Source of the DNA: JANXQG01 sp963719885
GTDB taxonomy: Bacteria; Planctomycetota; Planctomycetia; Pirellulales; Thermoguttaceae
Length of the DNA stretch: 64,000 nucleotides
Direction of reading: 5' to 3'
Assembly (NCBI GenBank): GCA_963719885.1
Contig: CAVRDP010000020.1
Coordinates: forward strand, 62,001-126,000
In this document: in pieces, positions 8,468 to 17,726 of the stretch
Position numbering within the stretch: position 1 is the stretch's first letter
Layout: each line of letters begins with the position of its first letter
The notes under the pieces: generated by a model
Seen by the model: the letters and a program-made list of their open reading frames with translations, nothing else
The model's database searches: none
Told to the model about the DNA's origin: nothing
Position numbers and translations under genes: made by a program

Positions 8468-9052
8468 GGTTCTTTCCTTTCGGAGTGTGGTGCCAGGAAT
8501 CGAAGATTCGTAGGCGGATGAGTTAAAGAGAACGGTTTTGCAGAGCACAGGATTACTATGCCGTGCGGTTGACAGAGATTGAGCGGGCCGGGCAATGAAG
8601 GGCCGGCAGACTTTGATCACAAGATCAAAAAGCCGGCGTTGACGTTCGGCCTCCTACGAAGCGATTTGAGGCCCTGGCCGTCGAGGTGGCAGTTCAGGCC
8701 AAGGTCGGCCCAGAAAGAGCCTAGAAGGGCCATTCTGCTCCATTAGAGGGGTGGTAGTGGCTGGTCGGCTGTCGATGGCCTGAGTTACCTGGAAATGGCC
8801 GACTTCGAGAACCCTTTTCAGGCTTACTCGACAGTTACGATGAGATCAAAAAATTTGCCACTTCTTCTTCTTCGATAGAAGAAGAAGAAGAGATATACAG
8901 GTCCAAACACGCGAAGTTTTGTTCTCCATGCACAAACCCGAAGTTTGTTCATGTGATCAAAATGTTCGGCCGGCAATACCGAACGTAGCGTCCAGTCACG
9001 ACGCAGGCCCGGCAGGAAACCTACCGGGCCTATCGACCGAATCATTGCCGAG
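8468..9052. other. Intergenic region, 585 bp, with a hairpin and repeated GATCAAAA
   Basis: No convincing gene. It contains the GAA/TTC hairpin at 8861-8890 and three copies of GATCAAAA (near 8624, 8843 and 8955). It likely carries the promoter for the minus-strand genes that begin at 8467 and the 3' end region of the sigma-like gene. Confidence 0.5.
8861..8890. repeat. Perfect 13-bp CTT/GAA inverted repeat
   Basis: Left arm CTTCTTCTTCTTC (8861-8873), loop GATA, right arm GAAGAAGAAGAAG (8878-8890). It lies just beyond the 3' end of the sigma-like gene but lacks a T-tract, so it is not a standard terminator. Confidence 0.6.
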
Positions 9053-9682
9053 CTACGCGGCGTTGCCTTCGTTGCCGCCGGTGAACTCCTTCCACGATTC
9101 GGCGAGTTCGCGGCGGAGTTGGGATACGCGGCCTTCGCTCACGCCAAACTTGACGGCGGCATCGCGGGTACGATTGCCGAGACTGAGGAACTGGGCGACC
9201 TTTCGATCACGGCTCTTCAAGCTGTCGAGCCAGTCCGCGAAATCGACCCTGAAAGCGACCGTATCCGAGACCGGTGCCGAGCGGGTGTCCTGTACGACCG
9301 CCTCTTGCCATTGGTTCTCGTCGTCTTTCTCGCGGTGGTCGAGCGACTCGCACTTGAAGTTCTTCAGCCGCTGGGCATAGCCGGAGAGGACTTCCTTCAC
9401 GTTCAACGATGACCCTACGCGACGCCCATCCGCGATCTGAGCCGTGGCGTATTTCGCCAACACGGACGGGTAAGCAAGGCTCATCCGCCCGCGACGGACG
9501 AGTGCTACGAATGCGACCAGGGCGTTGGCGATGGTTTCCTGGATGGCGTCCTGGCGGGCTTCACCATGCAGGCGACGGAATGCGAACTTCGCGTGGGCAA
9601 CGATTTGCGGAACCATCGAGAGAAAAACGCGGTGCCAACGAGGGCGGGGTGCCGGACAAGCAGCAGCAACGGAACAAACCAT
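9053..9682 (-). CDS. Sigma-70-like / HTH regulatory protein, 209 aa
   Basis: Begins at ATG 9680-9682 (MVCSVAAACPAPRP) with GGAG nine bases upstream. The first half resembles sigma region 2 in its helical pattern (ARQDAIQETIANALVAFVAL), and the C-terminus holds a region-4-like helix-turn-helix (RKVAQFLSLGNRTRDAAVKF, then GVSEGRVSQLRREL). It could act as an element-encoded alternative sigma factor or transcription regulator. Family assignment is from pattern only. It stands alone between two non-coding stretches. Confidence 0.6.
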   Translation of the reverse strand: MVCSVAAACPAPRPRWHRVFLSMVPQIVAHAKFAFRRLHGEARQDAIQETIANALVAFVALVRRGRMSLAYPSVLAKYATAQIADGRRVGSSLNVKEVLSGYAQRLKNFKCESLDHREKDDENQWQEAVVQDTRSAPVSDTVAFRVDFADWLDSLKSRDRKVAQFLSLGNRTRDAAVKFGVSEGRVSQLRRELAESWKEFTGGNEGNAA

Positions 9683-10015
9683 GATGTGAACTCCTACGGC
9701 CGCCCCATAGCCAGGAGCGGCTATCTTGAGGTGGGGGTGGAAGCCGTCGATGAAAACAGTGCCCAACAGCGGCGAAACCGCGATTTTGGGCTCCGGAGCG
9801 ACCTGCTGACGGGTAAAGCAGGGCTCAAGTTATACTGCCTTGCGGCGTACTCTTTTTTTAGCATTTGGGCGGCACTTGCCAGCGACGAGGGGTGCTGGTA
9901 CTGTTGTTGGCAATCGCGGTAGACCGAACTTCCCAAGACCTACACTGCCACCGTCGAAAGAGTTGGCGTGGCCGTGCTAGTGAACCTCACAGCGACGAAC
10001 AAGGACAACCGAGCA

Positions 10016-10405
10016 ATGGCCAAATGGTATGACTACGTGATCGAAGTCGCGATGCGGCTGAAGACAAAGGATGCCACCCCAAAGTCCTTGGATGCTTTGA
10101 AGGAGTATCTCGGCGAGCAGTACGTGATTAGCGAGTCAAGCATGGTAAAAGACATGTTGGGCTTCGACCCCGATGAATTGAACGACGAGGACCAGGCTGC
10201 GGACGAGCTTACGGCTACGCTGCAAGTGCAGACGGCGTTTACCGAGTCGCAGATGGACGACGATGAGCCGACCGAAGAAGCCCTTGCGGAACTTCACGCC
10301 GAATTGACGGCCTATCTCGAAGCCAAGTATCAAGTCGAGGACCTGGAGCTACTTGACGATGGGCTTAACTCGTACTTGCTGGGCGAGCGGGAAGAGGACG
10401 AATAG
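10016..10405 (+). CDS. Acidic hypothetical protein, 129 aa
   Basis: ATG at 10016 (MAKWYDYVIEVAMRL) is preferred because upstream codons are poorly supported. The protein is extremely acidic, especially the last 90 residues (DELNDEDQAADE; LLGEREEDE). Such acidity is seen in DNA mimics and in partner proteins of basic DNA-binding proteins, but no family is recognised. It is followed after 14 bases by the zinc/winged-helix gene, with AGGAGG in between, so the two form an operon. Confidence 0.55.
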   Translation: MAKWYDYVIEVAMRLKTKDATPKSLDALKEYLGEQYVISESSMVKDMLGFDPDELNDEDQAADELTATLQVQTAFTESQMDDDEPTEEALAELHAELTAYLEAKYQVEDLELLDDGLNSYLLGEREEDE

Positions 10406-10419
10406 AAGGAGGATTGATC

Positions 10420-10977
10420 GTGGCCAAAACCTACATCACCGACATCTCGGATTACCTCAACAACATTGGGCTGCTCAAAAGAGACATGCCGGCCCCGGTC
10501 AATCGCATGGCCGAGTTCCTGCTTGCGATCATTGAGGCCGTGACGCCAAAATGCCCGACCGTAGGGCACGACACGGGCGTGCGGTGCCGCAAGCGTGGCT
10601 GCAAGGGCTCCATCCATGCCTCGCTTCAGTCGGCAGATGGCAGAATTACTTGGTGGTGCCCGCTTTGCGAGCAAAATGGCGTGATTAGCGGCTGGCATGG
10701 CACGAAGTGGGACCACACGACAGGCCCATCGGCACCGCCGATCGTCACGTACACGCCACGGGAAGGCCAGTACCTCGCCTACATCTATTACTACACGAAG
10801 CTGAACCAGCAGGCACCCGCCGAACGCGACATGCAGGTCTACTTCCGGGTCACGCCGCCGGCCGTGCATGACATGATCGTGAAGCTAGAAAAGCACGGAT
10901 TTATTAGCAAGGAGCCGGGCGTGCCACGGTCGATCCGGCTGCTGCTAAAGCGGGAAGAACTGCCGGACCTGGAATGA
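10420..10977 (+). CDS. Zinc-binding protein with LexA-like winged helix, 185 aa
   Basis: GTG start at 10420-10422, seven bases after AGGAGG. The N-terminal half has a CRKRGCKGS ... WWCPLCEQNG cysteine set, probably a zinc ribbon. The C-terminal half (GQYLAYIYYYTKLNQQAPAE, then DMQVYFRVTPPAVHDMIVKL) closely follows the LexA DNA-binding domain pattern, including the recognition helix and a wing (GFISKEPGVPRSIRLLL). No LexA peptidase domain is present. It converges on the CBASS operon with only 15 bases between the stop codons and may be a regulator of local genes. Confidence 0.6.
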   Translation: MAKTYITDISDYLNNIGLLKRDMPAPVNRMAEFLLAIIEAVTPKCPTVGHDTGVRCRKRGCKGSIHASLQSADGRITWWCPLCEQNGVISGWHGTKWDHTTGPSAPPIVTYTPREGQYLAYIYYYTKLNQQAPAERDMQVYFRVTPPAVHDMIVKLEKHGFISKEPGVPRSIRLLLKREELPDLE

Positions 10978-10992
10978 GAGCAGGCTATGACC

Positions 10993-11655
10993 TCAACTTC
11001 GTCTGCCAGTGAGCTGATAATACTCCTCACGAAACCAAGACCGACCAAAACACTTCCGAAGCCAATTCACTCGTCGATTATGGCACTTTCCCAGGCGACG
11101 GCGACTCTCACATGGGCATTGTCGCTTATTGGCATCTCGCTTCTTCATCGAGGCCAGCAGAAACATCGACCGCAGAGCCTCCCCGCTCTCCACGCCAAAG
11201 AGATCCTTGTAATCTTGCCGAATCCCTTCGGCACCGTGGGCAAGCTCACCGAACGGAAGTTTGCCATGCCGCTGAAAATACGAGAAGCCGTAAAGATATG
11301 GAATCAAGCATCGCTCAACGAATCGCAGCAACGAGGGCTGACGCCCCATGAGAAAGCGTTGACGCAAAGATGACCCTAAGCATAACGTGCCATCCGGGTG
11401 CTTGTGGAAGCCGGTAGGTATGCGGCCACCTAGCTCTAGTACGTGCGGTAACGGTCGAGGAAACCCTGGTGCGACCGAGATTTCTACTTCGTAGCAATCA
11501 TCAATTCGTTCGTTGGCCGCGTGCTCCGCTGAGAACGACAGATTTCCCGCAACTTGCAAATTGCCGTCCGCGGTTGGCACGACGGCCAGTTCAGGAAACC
11601 GTCGCAGCACTTCTTCGAGTTGCCTGTTATCCGGCCTGGCTAAATCAGAACACAT
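10993..11655 (-). CDS. cap2: CBASS E2-like conjugating protein with C-terminal SEC-C-like motif
   Basis: E2-fold pattern around HKHPDGTLCLGSS places the likely catalytic cysteine at residue 92. The C-terminus carries CPCESRRRLGKCHN (Cys180, Cys182, Cys191, His192), a SEC-C-type zinc knuckle. No E1 domain is attached and no E1 or JAB gene lies nearby, matching type II short CBASS in which the E2 alone modifies or primes the nucleotidyltransferase. The ATG at 11653-11655 (MCSDLARP), six bases after GGAG, overlaps the end of the CD-NTase gene by 11 bases. Family assignment is by motif and operon context. Confidence 0.75.
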   Translation of the reverse strand: MCSDLARPDNRQLEEVLRRFPELAVVPTADGNLQVAGNLSFSAEHAANERIDDCYEVEISVAPGFPRPLPHVLELGGRIPTGFHKHPDGTLCLGSSLRQRFLMGRQPSLLRFVERCLIPYLYGFSYFQRHGKLPFGELAHGAEGIRQDYKDLFGVESGEALRSMFLLASMKKRDANKRQCPCESRRRLGKCHNRRVNWLRKCFGRSWFREEYYQLTGRRS

Positions 11656-12835
11656 TCTTTCTCCAGGGCCGTGGTGCAGGGCCAATCTTCACGACAGGGG
11701 CCGCAGAAGTGGGCCTGGAGACTTGGCCCGTTACCGCGATTCCAAACGCGGCCAGTTCCTTCGTCTGGTCTTCCGGCAGGCCAACAGCAAAACGCCTCTC
11801 GACCATCGCCGGCAGTTCCGTCTTGCCAAGGTAGTCCCGCAGATTGCTGATATCGGCCTTCACCTGAGTGTGCCAGTTCCAAAAGTTCCTTTCGAGGCAC
11901 TCGTCAGAATTCCATCGATCCGCAAAATCCTCGTCGGGATGTACGGGATTAGGAATCTTCGGCTTCGTGGCACCGACAAAGGCCGGCATTCGCTCGACGA
12001 TGTTCGCAAGGGCATCATAGATGTCAGCCTCGCCATCGTAAGCGTGGGCGGCGAGAGTCGTGATGATCATGGAGATTGGCTTGATCGAACAGTTCTTCTG
12101 AAACACCACGTCCCGGTGCCGTTTGAGGATCTGGATCGCCCGTTGCAGCGGAGTCTTCCACTCCCAGGCCGGGACTTTGTCGATGGAGGCATACGCCTCC
12201 GCCAAGACCAGTTGTCTTGCCCGCCCTTCTGCGACGACTTTCATCCGATCCTCGAACCACTCAGCGAAGCCACCTGGGTTGCTACAGGGCCAGTCAGGGT
12301 CGATGACCTCGTATTTTGGGTGCTCCTTGTCCGTGATGGCAACCGATTTCATCGCAAGGTGCATTGGAACTCCCTGCTTCAGTAGCACCGCCCTGCAAGC
12401 GTCATCTTCGGGTATCGACGGCAGAATATCCATGTGGAAGCTGACCGCATCGGCGTAGTTCAACGTCCAGCATCGCTTCTTCTCTTTTGCTGGTTCCTGG
12501 AAAGAGTGGGCCGCGGCATAAGCCTTGATTTCGTCCCCGATCAGATGCTTCATTTCTTTCTGCGAAAAGACGCTCTTCGACATAGCCACTTCGCACACGA
12601 GATCCAGGTCATACGTTTCGGATTCGAAAAGCGGACGGACGACCGTGCCGTAGCGAAACGATCCTTGCGGATACACATGTGAATCGAACCCAGCAACTTG
12701 GGACTGCTCACGCGAAAGCCATTTGCCGAGAGAGTGATATCGGTCGGCGGCCCTTTGGTAATAGGACGGCGGTATTTCGAGCAAGTCAACCACCTGATCC
12801 AGCAAGCGGTTCATGTACGCATCGGTCAAACTCAT
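11645..12835 (-). CDS. CBASS CD-NTase (cGAS/DncV-like nucleotidyltransferase), 396 aa
   Basis: Synthesises a cyclic oligonucleotide alarm signal on phage infection. The nucleotidyltransferase signature is complete: GS at 58-59 (YPQGSFRYGT), metal-binding DLD with Asp76 and Asp78 (ETYDLDLVCEV), and a third acidic residue at Asp136 (SFHMDILP). The C-terminus (APRPWRKNVF) ends in Phe, not in the Gly or Ala expected where an E1-E2 conjugates the enzyme tail. Start ATG shares one base with the stop of the upstream effector gene (TAATG). Which cyclic nucleotide is made cannot be read from the sequence; SAVED effectors usually sense cyclic tri- or tetranucleotides or dinucleotides. Confidence 0.9.
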   Translation of the reverse strand: MSLTDAYMNRLLDQVVDLLEIPPSYYQRAADRYHSLGKWLSREQSQVAGFDSHVYPQGSFRYGTVVRPLFESETYDLDLVCEVAMSKSVFSQKEMKHLIGDEIKAYAAAHSFQEPAKEKKRCWTLNYADAVSFHMDILPSIPEDDACRAVLLKQGVPMHLAMKSVAITDKEHPKYEVIDPDWPCSNPGGFAEWFEDRMKVVAEGRARQLVLAEAYASIDKVPAWEWKTPLQRAIQILKRHRDVVFQKNCSIKPISMIITTLAAHAYDGEADIYDALANIVERMPAFVGATKPKIPNPVHPDEDFADRWNSDECLERNFWNWHTQVKADISNLRDYLGKTELPAMVERRFAVGLPEDQTKELAAFGIAVTGQVSRPTSAAPVVKIGPAPRPWRKNVF

Positions 12836-13983
12836 TACGTTCCTCCTTCTGGAATACTGATTGCTTCAACGAAGCCGCCCAATTGATTGACTTGGTCATA
12901 AATCACCCAGGGCATATCGGCCTTGGGCATGCGAACACGCCCGGTTTCGATGGCGATGGCGACTGGGGCTGCGGGAAAAATGTGGAGCCTGGTCGTTTGG
13001 CCGTGACAAGCCTTGATCTTGTCAAGCAACGGACGCATCGTGCTCCGAAAGCAGGCCAATTGTTCCCGCGACTTCAGGCAGTCGTTGTGCGGAACAGGGA
13101 TCGTGACCTTCCAAATCGACGCGTCCTGTCCTAGCACGGATTGAATCCTGTCTTCGGTAATCGTTGCACTCAACGACAATACCAATGCAGGCTTCCCGCC
13201 GTGTACGCGAGGCTCCTCGACGCGAAGTTGCAGGCCGGGCGACTGTTCAGGCCAACGCCAGCCCTGGGGCTCTCGCTGGAGTTGGAAAACATCCGTCGGA
13301 GCAATATCGGTCAAGAGCGTGCCCAGCATTATCAGAAGCGGTTGTGGGGCCAAGCCGAAAACCGACAAATGCGTAATACCGCCGCATGCCATTCGTTCAT
13401 GGACACGCTGGCTGAATGTCGTTCTCAAGTTCTGGCCCTCGACCGCCCAAAATTCCTTGTCCCGGTCTCGAAACGAGCTATTGATCATCCCCAGTTCGAT
13501 CGCCTTGTCATCTGCCGGATACCTGTCTGGAAAAATGGCTGATGCCGTGCTCGGGAACGACAACGGTGAACTATGGTTGCCGATGTTGGCCCCGTAGAGC
13601 AGGACATGGCTTTGCTTCTGCGGTGAGATGGCCGTTACAAGCTCGATTCGTCGCTCGTGTGACAGCTTCATTTCCTTCAAGAGTGCGACCGTGTATGGAC
13701 CGCCGTCCGGCTTGTCATCAATTTTTTGATGGCAGTCATAGCACACGAGCATCAGATTCGCGATCGCGTTGATCTCTTCGTCCGCAAGTGCCGCGTTTCC
13801 GCGCGGGCCGCCGTCGCCGAAGGAGTAGATATGGGCCTTTTGAGCGATGTTGACCTGTTCCTGAGTGACGGGTGATTTCCAGAGAGCCTTGTTGCAACCT
13901 GCAAACTCGCACCGTCCTGCCGCCTTACCCCAGAGCATTAACTGGACGGGATGCGGGATATGCCGCGTAACTTCCTTGGGCAT
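12835..13983 (-). CDS. cap5: CBASS effector, HNH endonuclease-SAVED (Cap5-like), 382 aa
   Basis: The first ~100 residues are a zinc-dependent HNH nuclease: GRCEFAGCNKAL (Cys25, Cys30), KAHIYSF (His51), Asn76 and VCYDCHQKIDD (Cys81, Cys84, His85). Residues ~170-380 match a SAVED sensor domain, which binds the cyclic oligonucleotide from the adjacent CD-NTase and triggers double-stranded DNA degradation leading to abortive infection. Ribosome site GGAAAGGA precedes ATG. First gene of the three-gene minus-strand operon; its promoter must lie in 13984-14300, shared with or divergent from the next locus. Confidence 0.9.
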   Translation of the reverse strand: MPKEVTRHIPHPVQLMLWGKAAGRCEFAGCNKALWKSPVTQEQVNIAQKAHIYSFGDGGPRGNAALADEEINAIANLMLVCYDCHQKIDDKPDGGPYTVALLKEMKLSHERRIELVTAISPQKQSHVLLYGANIGNHSSPLSFPSTASAIFPDRYPADDKAIELGMINSSFRDRDKEFWAVEGQNLRTTFSQRVHERMACGGITHLSVFGLAPQPLLIMLGTLLTDIAPTDVFQLQREPQGWRWPEQSPGLQLRVEEPRVHGGKPALVLSLSATITEDRIQSVLGQDASIWKVTIPVPHNDCLKSREQLACFRSTMRPLLDKIKACHGQTTRLHIFPAAPVAIAIETGRVRMPKADMPWVIYDQVNQLGGFVEAISIPEGGT

Positions 13984-14972
13984 TATTGGGTTTCCTTTCC
14001 GGTCGGAGGCTGGCTTACATGTGATGCTCAGCGTGGGGTTGCGGTTGGAAGAGGCATAATGGCTATTCGCGTCTCAGGTTGTGCCGTGGCCCAGTCAGAT
14101 ATTTTCTTCTGAACACCCTTACAGCATCTGTCGTGCCAATGGATTTCTCGCATAAAATGGCAGCGGTATGCGTAATATCGCGAAAAACGGCAATAATTGT
14201 CGCGGGCTCCCTGTCAATTTGGCAGATGCCAGTCGAATGACGACCCCGGTGAAGCCTTGAAGGGCATTCACGTCGCTTGTAGCCTACTGGGATGGAAAAC
14301 TAGCGGTGGGATAATGGAAGAGCGTACTCACTCCGCCGGCATGGCCAAGCTGAAAAAGCCCAAGGCTGAGGGCGAATCGGGCATAGGGCACCATCGCGGA
14401 TTGCAAATTTGGCGGGTGCTGATCCTTTCGAGGGCGAAGACGTGATGCACGTCGGGTGCCTTATTGACCCCGAAAACTTGGTCGAAACCCCAGGAAATCG
14501 CCGCTGCCAACCAACATGGCTGATAATTCCGTTAGCGGGGTGCCGGGATCTGACCAACCGCCTGTTTATGATAGCGGTTAGATCGATTGTCGCATGGCCA
14601 GCCCGCAGCCTTTACGGGAACCGCCTGACCGGAACTAAAATCATGGCTGCAAACGACTTATTGAGACCGGGTTGCTTGCCAGGTGCATATTCGCGGGTTT
14701 AGAATCAGGCTTTTACCCCGCACTTGCATGCTGCTGGCCCCCGAAATAGCCCTCTGACGGAAGCCGCCCTCCGTGAATCGGAGCAAATACCGTCAGGGGA
14801 GTGGGCCAAATTGCGTCCGGTGGAACGGACATTAACAATGACGATCTGGCGACTAAGGATTGCAGTTGTGCAACCCACGGGAACGGAGTCCAGACAAACG
14901 GCCCGAACATGCGGATGAACAGCATCTAGCTAGCCTTTAGATGCAAATCGAGTAGAGAAGGATGCGAACGAC
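13984..14972. other. Gene-poor 989-bp spacer between CBASS and the BREX-like locus
   Basis: No open frame here has codon usage, ribosome site or similarity pattern that I trust; the longest are about 80 codons. The stretch is more A+T-rich than its flanks in parts (for example around 14150-14200) and separates two divergently transcribed defence operons, so it probably contains both promoters and possibly a small RNA. Confidence 0.5.
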
Positions 14973-17726
14973 ATGGTGATGGTGAATTCGCTGGACCTGC
15001 GGCCAGAGTTCCTGTCCAAGCACATGCGGGCAACTGCGATCGAGTTGTCCAATAGGCATAATTCCGGTTGGGCACAAAGGCCCGATCCCACGGAGTTGCT
15101 GGAGATCACGTATCCGACTGCCGACGTGCAGCGGGCTCTCGACGCCGTATCGACTGCTTCCGGTGGCCGCCCCGTCGTCTTTATCGGGCAACGTGGCCGC
15201 GGTAAGTCGCACATCATGGCCGTGCTGCACCATGCTTTTGCCAACCCGGTCGCGGTCGAAGCTTGGGCAAAGACCTGGGGCAATAAGCTCCCCGCAGCAA
15301 AGCTTCAAGGGCTCGGCCTCCCACGCGGTTTTTTTTCAATCACGGAGACGATGTCGAATCAGGAGTACGCCTCGCTTTGGGACGTGCTTTTCGACCGGCA
15401 TCCCAAGGGCGGTTACTACAAGGGTTGCTTCAAGACCTCCGGTACGATGGTGCCGGCGAAATCGTTGCTTCAGGATATGTTCAATGAGCAGCGGACGACC
15501 CTCATCTTGGACGAACTTCAGACTTGGTTCGATGGGCTTCAGGACGATCCCAGTGATCATGGCCCAAAACGGCGTCAGTGGGCGTTCAATTTCATCCAGA
15601 TCCTTTCGGAACTGGCCAAAGACCGGCCGGATCTATTCAGCCTCATAGTTTCCGTCCGCGACAGCACGACCGAAGCCTTCCGCCAAGTGAACCGCGTCAC
15701 GCCGATCCTCATTGACTTTAAGGGCGAGACGGCCCGAGAAGATCGCAAGCGGCTGCTGCTCCATCGCCTCTTCCAGAATCGGGACAATTTCACCGATGCC
15801 GAGATCGACGGAATCATCGCCACATTTGCAACCGAGCGATGCCGGCTGTTGTACCCAGACCACACGGCCGCCGACAAGGCAAGGCTCCGCCAGGAAGTCG
15901 TACAGTCATGGCCTTTCGCCCCGGAGTTACTGAATCTGCTGGAAGACAACATCCTCATGGCCGAGGCCGCCCAGGACAACCGCGACTTGATCCGCATCCT
16001 GGCCGAGGTCTACCGCGAGCGTAAGAACCCGGCACCGGTGATTACACCAGCCGATTTCACTATCGACAACGACGACTGTGGCGTAACCTCGCTCTTGGAT
16101 GCCTTCACGGCCAGTGCCGATCAGGAAAAACTGCGAGAGAAGGCCATCCACAATCTGAAGAAACTAAAGGATGCCAACGTCTCAGCCCCACATGCCCAGG
16201 CCGTCATCAGTTCTCTGTGGATGCGGTCCTTGTCCGCGGCACACGATGCCGGCGGAACCCGACAGGAAGTGCAACTCGACGTGACCGGTGCGACCGCGGT
16301 GGATGACAACAGCTTCATCGCCGAACTGTCGGAGATCATCGACAACAGCTTCAATATCCACGAAGTCGGCACGACCGAAAAGCGATACTGCTTCAAGCTC
16401 CCGGAGAACCCCGTTTCCAAGGTCAAAGCGTGGGCACGCAACGACCGGGCGTTCGATTCTCAAACCGCGGCTCCACCCGGTCTTTTGCCCGTTGGTCGCG
16501 ACCAGGAGTATTTGCGAACGGTTCTTAACTACATCCTCAAGTCGCCGGACGGTGTCAGCGAGCAACCCTCGCATCCCATCGTGCTCGACCCGAATTGGAA
16601 TAAGGCCCCTTGGGCGAACGTCCACTCCCAGACAGACTATCCCAATAAGTGGGAAGAAAAGGGAGATCCGGTACTCATCGTTATTCCTGAGTCTCCGGTT
16701 GATCCTCCGGCCGTCTTGGGACCGTGGTTGGTCAACCATGTGCCGGTCAATCGCAACATGGTGCGGTTCCTGCTGCCCAAAGAGGATCTTCTGAAACTCT
16801 ACGACGATCGAGACCTTATTATCTCGGCCCGCTGTGCCATGGTTGCCCAGGAGTTCGGTGAAAAGGAGCCGCAGTACGAGGCCCTCTACAAAAAGAAGTT
16901 CTGTCCAGAGTTGAAGAAGAAACTGGAAGAGCGGTTCAACCGATACGCGATCCTCCACGTTTGGGACTTCCAGAATCCAACGGCCTGCACGTTCCACGTC
17001 GAAAGTCATGGAGCATCGGGTGGTGCAATTCCCGCGGCGGTGGAGAAGCACATTCGTAAGAACTTCTTCGCTCCGGAGGACTTTACACCTTTCATTGAAG
17101 AGGCTGCCAAGCGAGGCAATACGGTCCAAGAGGTTTTGGCGTTGCTCCGCGGTGAGCCGCTTTCCGGCAAAGAGGCTATCCCATACCACGGCGAACCAGA
17201 AACCTATGAGGACATTCTGGACGTAGCAGCGAAGGACAAGATTGCCTTGAATGTGGGCGGTACGTTGTATTGCCGCGAAGCAGGCGAAACGGAGCAGGTT
17301 GCCCTTCAGCGGCTTCGCCAGAAGACATGGAGGACCGGACACGATTTGCACATGATTAAGCTCGTGCCGCGGAGCGACGTAGGAGGAGGTGGAATCGCCG
17401 TCGTGCCTCCCCAAGTTGTGCTGCCTCCCGTGGTTCCGCCGGTTATTCCGCCAGTTCTTCCGCCAGTTGGTCCGCCGGTAGTCGCACCAATCGTTCCGCC
17501 TCCGCCCATTCCCGTCATTCGCAAGTCGCTGGGTGCCAAGACGGGCGTCAACTTGCTGAGCGACCTGGAGAAGTGGGGTTATACCGATGGCCAACAGGTC
17601 ACGCAGGCTTCCCTGACCATCAGCGGCCTGTCGATTAAGGAACTTCGGGACCTCTGCACCAAGCTTCCGCCCAAGATCAAGGCAGAATTACAAATCACGC
17701 TTCCACCCGAGGAGGGTCAGAAGTGA
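14973..17726 (+). CDS. DUF499 AAA+ ATPase (BrxC/PglY-like), 917 aa
   Basis: Large P-loop ATPase of the DUF499 type. Walker A GQRGRGKS at residues 72-79 and Walker B LILDELQ with Asp180-Glu181. The N-terminus (LRPEFLSKHMRATAIELSN) and the ISVRDSTTEA-like sensor region fit the family. The last ~140 residues begin with a proline-valine-rich linker (repeats of PVxPP) and end in a small helical domain (LLSDLEKWGYTDG). In BREX and related loci this protein is the ATPase of the phage-sensing or exclusion complex. A GAAGGA box precedes the ATG; the stop overlaps the PglZ start as TGATG. Confidence 0.85.
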   Translation: MVMVNSLDLRPEFLSKHMRATAIELSNRHNSGWAQRPDPTELLEITYPTADVQRALDAVSTASGGRPVVFIGQRGRGKSHIMAVLHHAFANPVAVEAWAKTWGNKLPAAKLQGLGLPRGFFSITETMSNQEYASLWDVLFDRHPKGGYYKGCFKTSGTMVPAKSLLQDMFNEQRTTLILDELQTWFDGLQDDPSDHGPKRRQWAFNFIQILSELAKDRPDLFSLIVSVRDSTTEAFRQVNRVTPILIDFKGETAREDRKRLLLHRLFQNRDNFTDAEIDGIIATFATERCRLLYPDHTAADKARLRQEVVQSWPFAPELLNLLEDNILMAEAAQDNRDLIRILAEVYRERKNPAPVITPADFTIDNDDCGVTSLLDAFTASADQEKLREKAIHNLKKLKDANVSAPHAQAVISSLWMRSLSAAHDAGGTRQEVQLDVTGATAVDDNSFIAELSEIIDNSFNIHEVGTTEKRYCFKLPENPVSKVKAWARNDRAFDSQTAAPPGLLPVGRDQEYLRTVLNYILKSPDGVSEQPSHPIVLDPNWNKAPWANVHSQTDYPNKWEEKGDPVLIVIPESPVDPPAVLGPWLVNHVPVNRNMVRFLLPKEDLLKLYDDRDLIISARCAMVAQEFGEKEPQYEALYKKKFCPELKKKLEERFNRYAILHVWDFQNPTACTFHVESHGASGGAIPAAVEKHIRKNFFAPEDFTPFIEEAAKRGNTVQEVLALLRGEPLSGKEAIPYHGEPETYEDILDVAAKDKIALNVGGTLYCREAGETEQVALQRLRQKTWRTGHDLHMIKLVPRSDVGGGGIAVVPPQVVLPPVVPPVIPPVLPPVGPPVVAPIVPPPPIPVIRKSLGAKTGVNLLSDLEKWGYTDGQQVTQASLTISGLSIKELRDLCTKLPPKIKAELQITLPPEEGQK

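Noticed and set aside
8861..8890. Hairpin as a rho-independent terminator
   Set aside because: The stem is A/T-rich in GAA/TTC and no T-tract follows on either strand.
11513..12385. 290-codon frame antisense to the CD-NTase
   Set aside because: The opposite strand encodes an intact CD-NTase with all active-site residues.
14197..14445. 82-codon frame in the CBASS-BREX spacer
   Set aside because: No ribosome site, mixed composition and no recognisable pattern; left as intergenic.
16182..17594. 470-codon open frame antisense to the DUF499 gene
   Set aside because: It is a shadow of GC-rich coding sequence on the other strand; no motif, ribosome site or domain supports it.
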